Below, piece by piece: positions 11,902 to 22,600 of a stretch of DNA of 64,000 nt. The position numbers and the translations under genes are program-made. This stretch comes from Gilliamella apis. GTDB taxonomy: Bacteria; Pseudomonadota; Gammaproteobacteria; Enterobacterales; Orbaceae. The stretch is taken from positions 1-64,000 of the forward strand of contig NZ_CP132381.1 of NCBI RefSeq assembly GCF_030758615.1, in the 5' to 3' direction. The notes below the pieces were generated by a model that did no database searches, was not told where the DNA came from, and saw only the letters and a program-made list of their open reading frames with translations. Position 1 is the first letter of the stretch; every line of letters starts with the position of its first letter.

Positions 11902-13114
11902 GTAGGCTTTCGGCTGGTTGAATACTGATAGCACCTCGTCCTCCTATCGCAACAACAACAAATGATATTAATAGTGTTAATATAAATGCGATAATGAAAT
12001 GATAAAATTGTAATTGACTAACGATTGGTTGTGAAACTAAATTTTTACCTAAAACCAGATTAAATGCACAATTTCCTAATAAAAATAGCAAACATGATAC
12101 GATAAAAGCTAAAAAGCTTAACGTCATTGCTTGTATCAGTAAATAGAACATAACTTGCTTAGACTTAAATCCTATAAGCCTCATAAAAGCAATATCTTTA
12201 CGTTTTCGCTCGATATTAGATAAAAATGAGCCACTGAAAGATAATATACATCCAAAAATTGCGGTAATAGCAATCACACTAAAAATAAAACCTAAGACTC
12301 GATCAATAGCTTGCATATTTTCAATCGCATTAGCCTGAGTTCGCGTTTCTATATTTTTTTCACGCAATTTAAATGCTAAAGGAGCAACATTATCAAGCGA
12401 ATTAGCATAAATTCGCGCTCTTGCAAATGAGTTAGGGTAGGAAGAATCAGTTAAACCTGTTCCGGTTAGAAAAATTTCACTTTGATAACCATCATAAAAA
12501 TGTTCCATTTCAATTAAAAGATCTAAGCTTATAAAACCTGCTGCACGACTATAATATACTTCAGGAATGATACCTATAACCTCTAATTCAGTTCTTCCTT
12601 TTTCCAATTTACCATCTAGTTGTCTAGTAATAACCATTTTTATTCGGCTACCAATTGCTGCTTGCATTTTCTCGGCCGCCAAAGAACTCAATAGAATTTG
12701 ATTTTTATGAGGAAGATAAGGCATATCTTGAGTTATTGGATCACCTTTAGCGGTCGGAATAACTTCAGCATTATTAACAAAATGACTTGAATCATTAAGC
12801 AAATCAGCTTGTGTATTCAAAGAACGAGTAAGAGGAATAACAAATGCCGTCTCAGGTTGCTTTGCAATCCAATCGAACATCTGTTGATCAAGTTGTAGAT
12901 TACCAACAATTTTTATCTCTAAATTTTGTGGATCATTAAGTAATTGATGGCGTAGCTGAGCGACAACACCATACTTCAAACTAAATAATAGCAACAATGG
13001 TGTAATGACTGATATTATAGATGCGATAATACAAAATGATACTTTCTTATCATAACATAAATCGGCTAATGATAACCGAATAATAAATCGCCATTTTGAG
13101 GTTACATTATCCAT
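11891..13114 (-). CDS. FtsX/MacB-type ABC transporter permease (TagS-like)
   Basis: The 407 residues show the four-helix plan of the FtsX/LolE/MacB permease family. Helix one is at about 28-50. A large periplasmic domain (about 55-270) follows, then three helices between about 275 and 395, with the cytoplasmic RKRKDIAFMRLIGFKSKQV coupling region between helices two and three. The partner ATPase ends 3 bp upstream. Such pairs often extract lipoproteins or transmit mechanical signals and need not move a soluble substrate. Next to an FGE-like protein and lipoproteins it matches the TagS position of the Tag(T)SRQ module. The substrate is unknown. Confidence 0.85.
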   Translation of the reverse strand: MDNVTSKWRFIIRLSLADLCYDKKVSFCIIASIISVITPLLLLFSLKYGVVAQLRHQLLNDPQNLEIKIVGNLQLDQQMFDWIAKQPETAFVIPLTRSLNTQADLLNDSSHFVNNAEVIPTAKGDPITQDMPYLPHKNQILLSSLAAEKMQAAIGSRIKMVITRQLDGKLEKGRTELEVIGIIPEVYYSRAAGFISLDLLIEMEHFYDGYQSEIFLTGTGLTDSSYPNSFARARIYANSLDNVAPLAFKLREKNIETRTQANAIENMQAIDRVLGFIFSVIAITAIFGCILSFSGSFLSNIERKRKDIAFMRLIGFKSKQVMFYLLIQAMTLSFLAFIVSCLLFLLGNCAFNLVLGKNLVSQPIVSQLQFYHFIIAFILTLLISFVVVAIGGRGAISIQPAESLREA

Positions 13115-13117
13115 CTT

Positions 13118-13834
13118 CTATACCTTACTTGATAACGGTAAAAATTCTGATGATTGTGTAGAAGTTAATTTTGCCGATAAAGTAAACAATCCTTTATTTT
13201 CAATTTTCTGCCAATCATGAGTGACAATCATAGCCGCAATATTATCTTGCTGGGCTTGCTCTATAATTAGATCAAATAATAAATTAGCATTATAAGGATC
13301 AAGTGCGGAAGTTGGTTCATCAGCTAACAGTAACGCAGGTCTATGAATAATCGAACGAATGAAAGATGCTCGTTGTCTTTCACCTATTGATAACTGTTTA
13401 GGATATTTATTCAACAAATGACCTATATTCAATTTATCAATTAAGTAATCAAATCTGGTTGGTTCAATATTTTTTTGTAATAACTTCGCTGATAATAAAA
13501 TATTATCTTTAATATTTAAAAAAGGTAATAATCCACCCGTTTGTAACATAAATCCCAAATATTTTGCGCGTATAGTCGCTAATTCATTTACATCATTGCG
13601 TTGAATCACATCAGCAATATCGTAATTTTGATTATCAACTATAAGATGATAATGGCTAATTTCATCAGGTTGAAGAATCATACCAATCATTTCGAGTAAA
13701 GTACTTTTACCACAACCACTATCACCTTTAATGACAACAACTTGACCGGCTTTAACCGAAAGCTCTGGTAGGCAAACTTTAAAAAAAGATTTGCCTATCG
13801 GTCTGGAAATTACCAGATTATTAATAGTTAACAT
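13118..13834 (-). CDS. ABC transporter ATP-binding protein (TagT/LolD-like)
   Basis: The 238 residues carry Walker A GDSGCGKST (37-45), a Q-loop in FMLQTGGLLPF, the signature LSIGERQR (148-155), Walker B ALLLADEPTSALDP and the H-loop THDW. The subfamily is that which partners FtsX-like permeases (LolD, MacB, FtsE). It lies 3 bp upstream of its permease and 3 bp after the secreted vWA gene, which indicates tight translational coupling. It should energise the permease from the cytoplasmic face. Confidence 0.88.
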   Translation of the reverse strand: MLTINNLVISRPIGKSFFKVCLPELSVKAGQVVVIKGDSGCGKSTLLEMIGMILQPDEISHYHLIVDNQNYDIADVIQRNDVNELATIRAKYLGFMLQTGGLLPFLNIKDNILLSAKLLQKNIEPTRFDYLIDKLNIGHLLNKYPKQLSIGERQRASFIRSIIHRPALLLADEPTSALDPYNANLLFDLIIEQAQQDNIAAMIVTHDWQKIENKGLFTLSAKLTSTQSSEFLPLSSKV

Positions 13835-13837
13835 TTT

Positions 13838-15799
13838 TTATGGCAACATTTCTAATGGTACAGGATAGACATTTTCGCGCGGATCACTACCTTCAGATAA
13901 TGAAATCCAACGATCAACATCAGCATTACATTTTTGATAATAACGAACTTTACTATTTAGATTACGGATAAACTTTTCTTGTTCAATTCCACTCATACTC
14001 TTCCATGTTTCTTGATCAAGACCAGTTACATCACTTTTATAAGGAATATTATCTAAATACTCGCCAAGTAAACCTAAATCAGCAATCTTAGTGACAGAAT
14101 CTGATTTTAATTTATTTGGATCTTGTCCCATTGCAGCAGCAACAGAACGTAGTTGTGAAAACATATCATCAGCTGAAATTAATCCATCATTAGCTGCATT
14201 AGCTATCTTAGTCACAATATCACTCAAATCACTTAATTGCGATTTAGTTAACAAAATTCGTGGTTCCGCAGTTGGAATAGTCGGTTTAACAAAATCTTTA
14301 TCAGCAATCCATGCTTTAAAAACAGTTGGCGCTTTAGTTCCTTTAGTATCACCTAGATAAGCTAATTGCATCGCCTTACTCAATAGTAAAGCATCTTTTA
14401 ACATATCGGCATCATCATCTTTAGCATTAAGCGCATTACCAACTGATGATTCCCCTTTATAAGCTAATTTAACTTGTTCTGATAAAGCTTGTGCTAATGA
14501 ATCGACTTTCTTTCCAAATTCATTAACATCACCAGCATTAACGGGATAATACAATGATTTATGAATAAAATCGTTATAAGTCAAATCAGAATATTGGGCA
14601 GCTGCTACTTGATGATCCTTTTCACCACTCGGTGTTTTTAAATGTAAAGCATAAATTGCAACTCCTTTATGCTGTGCTTCAAGTCGCAACTGGGCTGCAT
14701 CCATTCCGGTACTTGAAAGTTTATCATCACCTGGAATAGCACTTGCATCGGTAATCAAAATCATATATCGAGCACCAAAGCTATTCCAATTAATATCATT
14801 TAATGCTTGAGATACACCTGCATAAGAGTCCTCAGCAAAATAAGCGGTGGATACAGATGCTTGTTTGAGTGAAGCACTTAATTTTTTAAAATCATCTTTA
14901 TTTTTTACTTTATTTGGATCTGCAAAAACTTTACTGACAAATTCTAATTTATCTGAGGCTTTTAAACTTGAGCGAAACGAAATCAAACCAAATTTAACCT
15001 GATCTTGTAAATGTTCTTTTTCAATATGTTGATAAACTCTTTCCACTGCTTCCTTGGTTCTAGAAATATAAGGATCCATTGAAATAGTTGAATCGATAAC
15101 AAATACAATAGCTGCCTTAAATGGGGCAACTTGATTAGTATTATCATCAGCAGACTGATTAGTCGACTTGTTATTATTTTTAACAACTGTTTCTTGTTTA
15201 CTAACCGAAGCAACCTCTAAAATTCTTTCATAAAAGCCTTGGCCATTCATTACCTCTTCCCCCTGTAAGATAGGTAATAAATAGAAATTACTTTTAAAAT
15301 CAATAAATTCTTTAGGTTCTTGTGCCACCACTTGTGGTGTGGTTTTATTTTCTTTTAGTGCATCACGAATAGGTTTTATTAATGTTTCTGGTTTATCAGC
15401 ATCAACAATTGCTGATAAAGAGTCTCTATCTTTGAAAAATAATAAAGGATCACGTTCAACAGGATTAGTAAAAACTAAAGTCAGTTGCATATTCCAAGCA
15501 ACAGCACAGGAATTATTAATCCAACCAACAGTTTTGCCATATGAATCAGGCCCCACATTCAACCATTCTTGATTATTTTCATTTTTCCGTTCATACACAT
15601 AATAACGAGAAAAGGCAGGTACTGATTGACCAGTAGCATCATTAATATTTTTTTTTAACTCACAAGTTGGTGTACTCAAGACTCGCTGATAAAGCGTTGT
15701 TTTACCGGCTTGCTTTAATGGTTCTAAAGCCGAACTAACCAAAGGTAAGCAAGTCAGGCTAAATCCGAAAATCAATGTTGAAATTACTGTTTTTTTCAT
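13838..15799 (-). CDS. Secreted vWA-domain protein of the srf array
   Basis: The 653 residues begin with a Sec signal peptide (MKKTVISTLIFGFSLTCLPLVSSA). Residues about 30-105 look like a small SH3-type or cell-surface module with two or three cysteines. A von Willebrand A domain starts at about 226, with MIDAS DSTIS (236-240), a conserved Thr loop and ITDAS. The C-terminal 200 residues are mostly helical. In the type VI threonine-phosphorylation pathway the gene before TagT is PpkA, whose C terminus is a vWA domain; here a vWA protein without a kinase domain takes that place. It could be a periplasmic ligand sensor, which is inference. It follows the TPR-like gene by 13 bp. Confidence 0.85.
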   Translation of the reverse strand: MKKTVISTLIFGFSLTCLPLVSSALEPLKQAGKTTLYQRVLSTPTCELKKNINDATGQSVPAFSRYYVYERKNENNQEWLNVGPDSYGKTVGWINNSCAVAWNMQLTLVFTNPVERDPLLFFKDRDSLSAIVDADKPETLIKPIRDALKENKTTPQVVAQEPKEFIDFKSNFYLLPILQGEEVMNGQGFYERILEVASVSKQETVVKNNNKSTNQSADDNTNQVAPFKAAIVFVIDSTISMDPYISRTKEAVERVYQHIEKEHLQDQVKFGLISFRSSLKASDKLEFVSKVFADPNKVKNKDDFKKLSASLKQASVSTAYFAEDSYAGVSQALNDINWNSFGARYMILITDASAIPGDDKLSSTGMDAAQLRLEAQHKGVAIYALHLKTPSGEKDHQVAAAQYSDLTYNDFIHKSLYYPVNAGDVNEFGKKVDSLAQALSEQVKLAYKGESSVGNALNAKDDDADMLKDALLLSKAMQLAYLGDTKGTKAPTVFKAWIADKDFVKPTIPTAEPRILLTKSQLSDLSDIVTKIANAANDGLISADDMFSQLRSVAAAMGQDPNKLKSDSVTKIADLGLLGEYLDNIPYKSDVTGLDQETWKSMSGIEQEKFIRNLNSKVRYYQKCNADVDRWISLSEGSDPRENVYPVPLEMLP

Positions 15800-15812
15800 A
15801 GCTGCACCTTAA

Positions 15813-16865
15813 TTATTTTTGTAATTCAGCTAACCGTTCTTTAGCCAACTCGTTATTTGGATCATTATTTAATGACGTTTCATACCAATAAATTGCCGTT
15901 TCTTTATCTGCCTTGAAGCACTGGTTATCTTGATAAAACTTCACATCGTATTCTTTCGCATAAAGTAAGGCCACTTTGGCATTCAATAAAGATTGATTGG
16001 CATATAAACGTTGTGCGATATTACATTTATTAGCTTGTTTAGCCTGATTTATGACATCAATTACTGCACCAGCATCTGGTTTACTCTGTAAACATTGTTG
16101 AATAAAAGATAAATCATCAGTTGTTGCATTAGCAATATTACATTGACTATTACTTTGAGTTAGAGAAGTTAAAGGATTTTTATCTTGAGAAAATAAAAAA
16201 TACCATACTGCAAAGCCAATCCCAGCTAAAGTCAGTAGAATGACAAAAATGATAATAATCAACCCTAATTTACTTTTTGCTTTAGTGGGTTGTGAAGCTG
16301 ACACCTCTTGTTGTGTTATCGTTGGTGTTGGCGTTACCTCTATTTCAGATTCCATTTCAGGTTCTACTATTACCTCATTTTCCATCCCAATTGTTTGTTC
16401 TTCGGTTTCAGGTTCTACAGGCTGAGAATCATCAGATTCAACAAGATTAGAAGCTACTTTATCCGACTCAAAGGTATTTTGCTTAGTCTCATCAGATATT
16501 GATAATTGGGTATTTAAAGCAGACGAAGGGAATACTGTTTCAGCAATATTTACCACCCCTCTATCAATATAGCTTTGATTCTGTTTATCACGAATTTCAG
16601 CAAGAAATCTAACACTATTTTCTTGAGATAACAGAGAATCAACTAGCCATTCATCAACGAGACCACTTAATTGCTCATTCTCGACAGACATGCTAGTTAC
16701 AGTATGCCAATTTTTTTCTGGTCCCCATTGATTAAGACCGGACAAATAATAACCATCTTGGTTACGTTGAATAAGTATATCAATATCTGCACTACCACTC
16801 CATTTTTGCGCCAAAAACTTAGCAACACCCGGTTTATCGCCTTCTAATTCAATTCTTAATGCCAT
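15813..16865 (-). CDS. Bitopic protein with cytoplasmic domain and periplasmic TPR/Sel1-like tail
   Basis: The 350 residues comprise an N-terminal soluble domain (about 1-112), an acidic Glu/Thr/Pro-rich linker (about 120-195), one transmembrane helix (about 200-224) and a periplasmic tail. The last 40 residues (TAIYWYETSLNNDPNNELAKERLAEL) read as a TPR or Sel1-like repeat. The N-in, single-helix, C-out plan recurs in SrfA and the two vWA proteins of this array. It is the first gene after a 140-bp gap downstream of srfC, so it may begin a second transcription unit. No specific function was recognised. Confidence 0.75.
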   Translation of the reverse strand: MALRIELEGDKPGVAKFLAQKWSGSADIDILIQRNQDGYYLSGLNQWGPEKNWHTVTSMSVENEQLSGLVDEWLVDSLLSQENSVRFLAEIRDKQNQSYIDRGVVNIAETVFPSSALNTQLSISDETKQNTFESDKVASNLVESDDSQPVEPETEEQTIGMENEVIVEPEMESEIEVTPTPTITQQEVSASQPTKAKSKLGLIIIIFVILLTLAGIGFAVWYFLFSQDKNPLTSLTQSNSQCNIANATTDDLSFIQQCLQSKPDAGAVIDVINQAKQANKCNIAQRLYANQSLLNAKVALLYAKEYDVKFYQDNQCFKADKETAIYWYETSLNNDPNNELAKERLAELQK

Positions 16866-16927
16866 GATATCCTCTATTTCATCACTATGATTGTATTAAT
16901 ATTATTTTATGGATATTTCATATATGT

Positions 16928-16950
16928 AAGGTAGTTTTAAAAACCACCTT
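16928..16950 (-). promoter_or_regulatory. Hairpin in the srfC to TPR-gene gap
   Basis: Arms AAGGTAGTTTT and AAAACCACCTT pair over 11 bp with one internal mismatch and a 1-nt spacer. The element lies in the only sizeable gap (140 bp) of the srf array. No U-tract follows on the minus strand, so it is not a convincing terminator. It may mark a processing or attenuation point that sets lower expression of the downstream nine genes relative to srfABC. Confidence 0.4.
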
Positions 16951-17005
16951 ATTGTTATTAATAATTATTAAATTGTTGTTATTAAATATATTCACAATAA
17001 TACTA

Positions 17006-19678
17006 TTATAATTGTGATTCCTTAAAACAAGTTAAAATTTCACCAAGACGAGAGTTTTGTTCTTGGCTTATTTCACGACCAGCATGATGACCAACATTTT
17101 CTTGAGCAAGCGTCGCAAAGGCAATAAACCAATCAAATATAGCAAATTGAGAATAATTTTTGGTCTTATCATCAAGTACTGGCAATGGATGTGATAATTG
17201 ACTTGAAAATTGAGTCAATGGCGATGAAAATATCGGCTTACCTTGATTAACTCGGCTATCAGGAATATCGTTTGTTTGCCCAGGAATAAAACCAAGCCAT
17301 GCAATAAAGTCAGCCAATAACATATTAATAGAGCTAATCTGCCGAGACTCAAGCTCATCACGCTTACTGCCTACATTTTCATTAGCTAAAACTTTTTCAG
17401 TTAAGCTTGTTTCAAGTTTCAAACGGTTAGCACCAGTAATCAACTCTTCAACAATAAAAGAGAGTGCTTTCTGATCAATACTGAAAAATTGTAGAATATG
17501 TTTATCTAATACAATATTTCTTAAATGTTCTAGCCATGCAGTAAACACATTTTTAGCAAATTTTGATTCGCTTGCGATATTAGCAACTACCTGAGGTTGT
17601 AAAGGCGAATTTACTTCCGGAAAAAGTTCAAAATCGGTATTTAAGCCAAAATCATTTGAAGAATTATCGATTACGTCATCACCGCTAGTATTGCTGATAT
17701 CATTATCCATATGGCTAGAATGATACAAAGCTCGAATAGTTTGATCCGGCAATTCTAAAACTTTAAGTAATTCACCTAATAATAATGCTTTTCCTTGTAG
17801 TTCTTTTACAACATTATTAATTATCTGTTTTTTCTTACCTAATTCTTCATCGCTACCAGCTTGATACCAAGTATCAAAACGTATATTGATAATATAATCA
17901 ATTTGTTCATTAAGTTGTTCAACAATCCGCTGTTGTTTAACTTCAGTAATGGCGACTTGTTCTAAATACTGGCTAATTCGACCAATGCCACCATCATTTA
18001 ATTGTAACATCGCATCCCACGCTTGATCAGGAGCGTTGACATACTCTTGAATATCCGGATTTTCAACAAATGTATTTTTCAACATTAACATTTCTTGTTG
18101 ATAATTATCATTGTAGGATAATTCAACGTTTGCTTTAGCATCGACATTTAAAAATGGCACATCAAATCCTGGTTTACGTACCAAGAATACATTGTTAAAT
18201 TTACCATCATTTGACCAATTGGATAGCCAATCATAACTACCAAAACGTTCTAAAATGGTCTGCTGTAATAAGCCACCTTTACCCCAGGTATTTCTTAAAT
18301 TGTCTTGGGACAGTGACAATGATGCTCCAATTCGTTTATCAAACATCGTAATAGCCCATAGCAATCCAGCTTTTTTTGTTGCTCTTTTATCAGCTGTTTC
18401 GCCTTGGGTTTTATCAATCCATCTTTCTAATACTGGACCAACATCATTAACATCTGATTGTTTATCCGATGGCGTACAAACCACCAAAACATTCATCTCT
18501 TGGCTATCAGTATATTTCTCAAAAAGATAAGCAACTTTACCACGTAATAAAAGTTGAGCGATAGGATTACCCTCTTTGACATCAGAAATAGAAATTAAAT
18601 TTAATCGACCTCGATATCCTGGAAAATCAAGCAGATCGACATTCTCAAAAGTAGGTACACGAGTTTTATTCACTAATGGGAAGATTAATTCTGCTGTTAA
18701 AAAGGCTAATTGCGCTAATGATATTGAAGTTGGCACTCCATTAAATGGCGTAACGGTTACCGATGAATCATTTTCAGTATTTAACCTTTCAAGCATATCA
18801 ACATTCATGATGCTATCAATCTGCGACTTGGTACCATCACCATTGTCCTTGACTAACACGTTAAGGGGCGCATAAACGGTATTTACATGATTTAAGCTTG
18901 ATAAGGTTGTCGCCAATTGAATATAAATTGCCGTAAGTTCACTGATACCACCCCATAACACAGAAAATAAAGTACCACGGTCGGTAATTGAAAGATAAGG
19001 TAGCAATGACATGGCTTTTTCCCAATAACCACCTTTCAATCCTTCAAGTGAATTGCCAAAATTTTCAGATAAATAATCATACAAATCAACGATATCATCT
19101 TCAGTTATACCGCCGGTATAATCGACTTGCTTTTTACTTTCGATACGTTGAATAAGTTGATTTAGCTCAGAAAACTCAACTTTATTGATAACTTTTTGCT
19201 GATCAAAATCTTTAAAATAGGCGTTAATCAGGATTTTAACAATTTCTATTTCTTGAAATAGTTTTAGCTCTAGTGGATAGTTGGCAATACCACCTTTAGC
19301 AGTACGACTAAATCTAGTAACAAGACCAGTAGCCTCTTTACCCCCGCCGACAGGATTGACGTGATCAATAAAATCTAAGATTTCATTATCAACCACTGTT
19401 TCAAGTTTTCCATTTTCACCTGCTGCTAATGCTGAAATAAGGTAAGATTTACCTGCTTGTGACAAACCAAAAAAACCGACCGCAACCGACTTAGTCGACA
19501 CATCACCTAAACGTTTAGCACTATTACGTAATCGGCGTAGATCAAGAATTAAATTATCAGCTTCATTATGCAAACGCTTTGATGAGTCTCGGGTTTGATT
19601 GACCCATTCAATTGCCTGTGCTGATGCTTGATAAATCTGCTCCCAAGATTTAGGAAGTTGTTCGTTTAAATTTTTCAT
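17006..19678 (-). CDS. srfC: SrfC family dynamin-like GTPase (virulence factor family)
   Basis: The 890 residues match the SrfC family (Pfam putative bacterial virulence factor), named after the Salmonella SsrB-regulated gene. The sequence shows a P-loop GLSQAGKS (71-78), a G3-like DFPG (351-354) and a possible G4 element TMFDK (444-448). Long helical regions flank and follow it, so the protein looks like a large dynamin-type GTPase with no signal peptide. The start codon overlaps the srfB stop codon (ATGA), which implies translational coupling. Proteins of this name have been called toxins in Xenorhabdus and Photorhabdus. The enzymatic fold seen here fits an intracellular membrane-remodelling NTPase at least as well. 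Confidence 0.9.
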   Translation of the reverse strand: MKNLNEQLPKSWEQIYQASAQAIEWVNQTRDSSKRLHNEADNLILDLRRLRNSAKRLGDVSTKSVAVGFFGLSQAGKSYLISALAAGENGKLETVVDNEILDFIDHVNPVGGGKEATGLVTRFSRTAKGGIANYPLELKLFQEIEIVKILINAYFKDFDQQKVINKVEFSELNQLIQRIESKKQVDYTGGITEDDIVDLYDYLSENFGNSLEGLKGGYWEKAMSLLPYLSITDRGTLFSVLWGGISELTAIYIQLATTLSSLNHVNTVYAPLNVLVKDNGDGTKSQIDSIMNVDMLERLNTENDSSVTVTPFNGVPTSISLAQLAFLTAELIFPLVNKTRVPTFENVDLLDFPGYRGRLNLISISDVKEGNPIAQLLLRGKVAYLFEKYTDSQEMNVLVVCTPSDKQSDVNDVGPVLERWIDKTQGETADKRATKKAGLLWAITMFDKRIGASLSLSQDNLRNTWGKGGLLQQTILERFGSYDWLSNWSNDGKFNNVFLVRKPGFDVPFLNVDAKANVELSYNDNYQQEMLMLKNTFVENPDIQEYVNAPDQAWDAMLQLNDGGIGRISQYLEQVAITEVKQQRIVEQLNEQIDYIINIRFDTWYQAGSDEELGKKKQIINNVVKELQGKALLLGELLKVLELPDQTIRALYHSSHMDNDISNTSGDDVIDNSSNDFGLNTDFELFPEVNSPLQPQVVANIASESKFAKNVFTAWLEHLRNIVLDKHILQFFSIDQKALSFIVEELITGANRLKLETSLTEKVLANENVGSKRDELESRQISSINMLLADFIAWLGFIPGQTNDIPDSRVNQGKPIFSSPLTQFSSQLSHPLPVLDDKTKNYSQFAIFDWFIAFATLAQENVGHHAGREISQEQNSRLGEILTCFKESQL

Positions 19679-22600
19679 CGTTTTATCATTCCACTATCAA
19701 GCCAATATTGTGTGCTAATTAAGCCAGAATTTACCATTGTATTCAGACTAAGCTTTATATCCTTGGTTTTACTGCAAGCACGTCCATCTGAAGCTTTAAC
19801 ATCTTTAATATAGAAATTCTCAACTGTTTTTTGTCGATTTTTTATTCCTAATGTTACTTCTAAAACAACCCCTTCAGCACTCAATCTTTTAGCTACATCA
19901 CTATTTTCGATCGTTAAAATATAAATTGGTGAAGCAGGCCAACGGTCAATTTCTAACTGTTTAAAACCAAGTCTTGTCGTGCCTCGAATTTCAAAAGAGA
20001 CTTCAGGAAAATCATAATCAGGATTATCTAAATCGATATCTTGATAATAGATATTTTCTTTTTTTATCATATTTAGATTATCTAATAGACCAATGTATTT
20101 AACTGTTGAGTACAACTCCATATTTGCTGATCTAAAATAAAAATTCGCTAATCTTAGATTTTTACTTAAGAAACATAACATAGCACCAACTGCAGCAGTT
20201 GTTTTAGGATCATCAATGCGCTCTTGTTTATGGAAAGGATACCAACCACCAGTATAATAACCATGTAGCGGCAAAACACGTCCTGCCGGGATAGATAAAC
20301 GAGAACGGAAGTAACTTTGTACACCAGGTAAACGAGATGGTCGTCCGGTCAATAACAGCACATCACATTGGTAACAGCTAATAATTTCAGATAAAGCATC
20401 GAACGTTTTACAAATATTATAATAATCACCACGAATAAATAAGTGATGAATACGTTTAAGATTTATTTCAACATTTAAATCAAGAACGGAAAATTCAGGA
20501 TTATTTAGAGCTCGGCGAACTGGTTCATTAATAAAATTCAGAACATTATCTGTCATCACATTATTTTGTAATAACTCACCAAAAGTCATATTATAAACAT
20601 GTTTTTCAGCATGTAATGGTTCATAAAGCTCATAAAGTTTTAATACTTGTAATCCGACAGGTGTAAATAACTGTAAAGTTAATTGTTGTCGTAGTACTGC
20701 GTCTTGAATTGATACCTGTTGTGAACCAATAATTGTCGATAAAATCGGATTAGGATCAACAAGTCCAACCTGTTTTAATCCATTAGTTAATGAAGTCAAA
20801 ACAGTATCTTGGATGATATCAAGCAAAATATCATCACCTGCAACTTTAAATCCATCACGAAAACGTTGAGTTGGAACAAGATAAGCATTACTACTATTAA
20901 GTTGTTTATTGGCACCATAATCAAGTTCGTAATCATTGATGACCAAATCTGTTGTTCCACCTCCAATATCAACAGTGGCAATTGTTAGTTTCTGTTTATT
21001 GGTTTTGTCTGGTCGCACCATTGAAGCAATAAATTCTTCTGAACGGCCATTATAATTGTTTTGCGTTTCGTTAAAGAGATAAACAACTTGTCCGCAAGTT
21101 GCTTCATCCCATTGAATATAAACTTCAGGGATATTTGGCCAAATACTTTTCAATTGTTCAGGATTACTAAAATCAATATTATCATCAGAATTATCCCAAC
21201 CTAAGCTTTTCCAAACTAAGCCAATAGCTTGATAAACACAGCTTTTAAATATCGCTTGTTCTGGTTTTGGCATTGCCGGTGGAATAGTTAGAATAATAGA
21301 ACGCAAATTACGCGGTGTTCTTGCATGTTCAAGCTTGTTGCGCTGAGCGACACTATTGATTTGCATTAGAGCATGCATCAATACTTCACATAGCATAAAT
21401 GTCATTAATGAACTACGTGAATATTTTGGGTGAAAAACGGGCATTTTTCGGTCAAATTCTTCCTCAATTTCATTACTGAGGATATGCAGTGCTTCACCAT
21501 ACTCATTGATTAGACTAGAAAACGGCTCTGCGGTTGCAAATGGCTCATGATCACTTTTGACATAATGTGAATTAAAGCGCCAGCCTTGCTCATACTTTTC
21601 TTGATCCCATAAATAACGTTTTGGGCTTGAAAGTCCGGTAGCCCCTTCATTTCCTTCACGGCGACTAGCTAGACGGCTCGCTTCTTTTCCGACCCGAACA
21701 ATACTTGGCCAGCGGAATGTATCTCGTCTTCCACTTTGAAGCGAAAAATGTTCTTTACCAAAAAAAGTTTGTGCAAATTCTACTCGACTCTCAAATGGTT
21801 CATTATAAATATGTTCCGGCTGAGTTAAATCCCGAATTTCAAGCTCATAACGACGATTTAAACTATCTTTATCTTGAACGTGATCTTCAATTAATATGCC
21901 ACAAGTTCTTGAATTACCAACATCTAAAATCATATCAACAGGAATCGATTTAATCACATCATCTCGATTATTTGAAACAATTTTAATTTTTGGTAACTGT
22001 AATGAATCAGCTAACAAATTGAGAATATTTAAATAATGTCCATAATAAGCTTTATTAGCTATTTCTAAATTAATATCATCTTTATGTACTTTTAAACGTT
22101 CAGCTTGAGGGGCTAATTCTTGAAATAAATCAATTAACCAACTGGTGATCCATTTTTGCTCTAAATACCATGAGACTTGATCTGAACGATGAGCTAAACT
22201 AAATACTGCTCCAGTTTTCACATCATTTTCCGTTGGTGCCAAATAAGCAACATCCTGCATATTGGTAAAAATTTTTGTATCAAAGGCAAAGGTAATACGA
22301 TGAGTATTGCCATCTGGGTCTTCACCTTCTGGAATATTAACAATTCGCACTCGACTCCAGTTATGAGGTCCTTTATCAAAACGCTCTGGTGGAATAGATC
22401 TTAAAATTGGAATAGGCAACCAAATACCATCATATAGTTTTAAGGATTGCTCAACACTAATCTCTTGAGTAGGTGTGACAGCAAAAGAGAGATTATCTGG
22501 TGCAAAAAATTTACCATTATCGATATCTTCAATTAATCTAACTAACGCTCCACTTTCTGATGGATCAATAAAACAACCATTAACTTTACTGCGCCATTGA

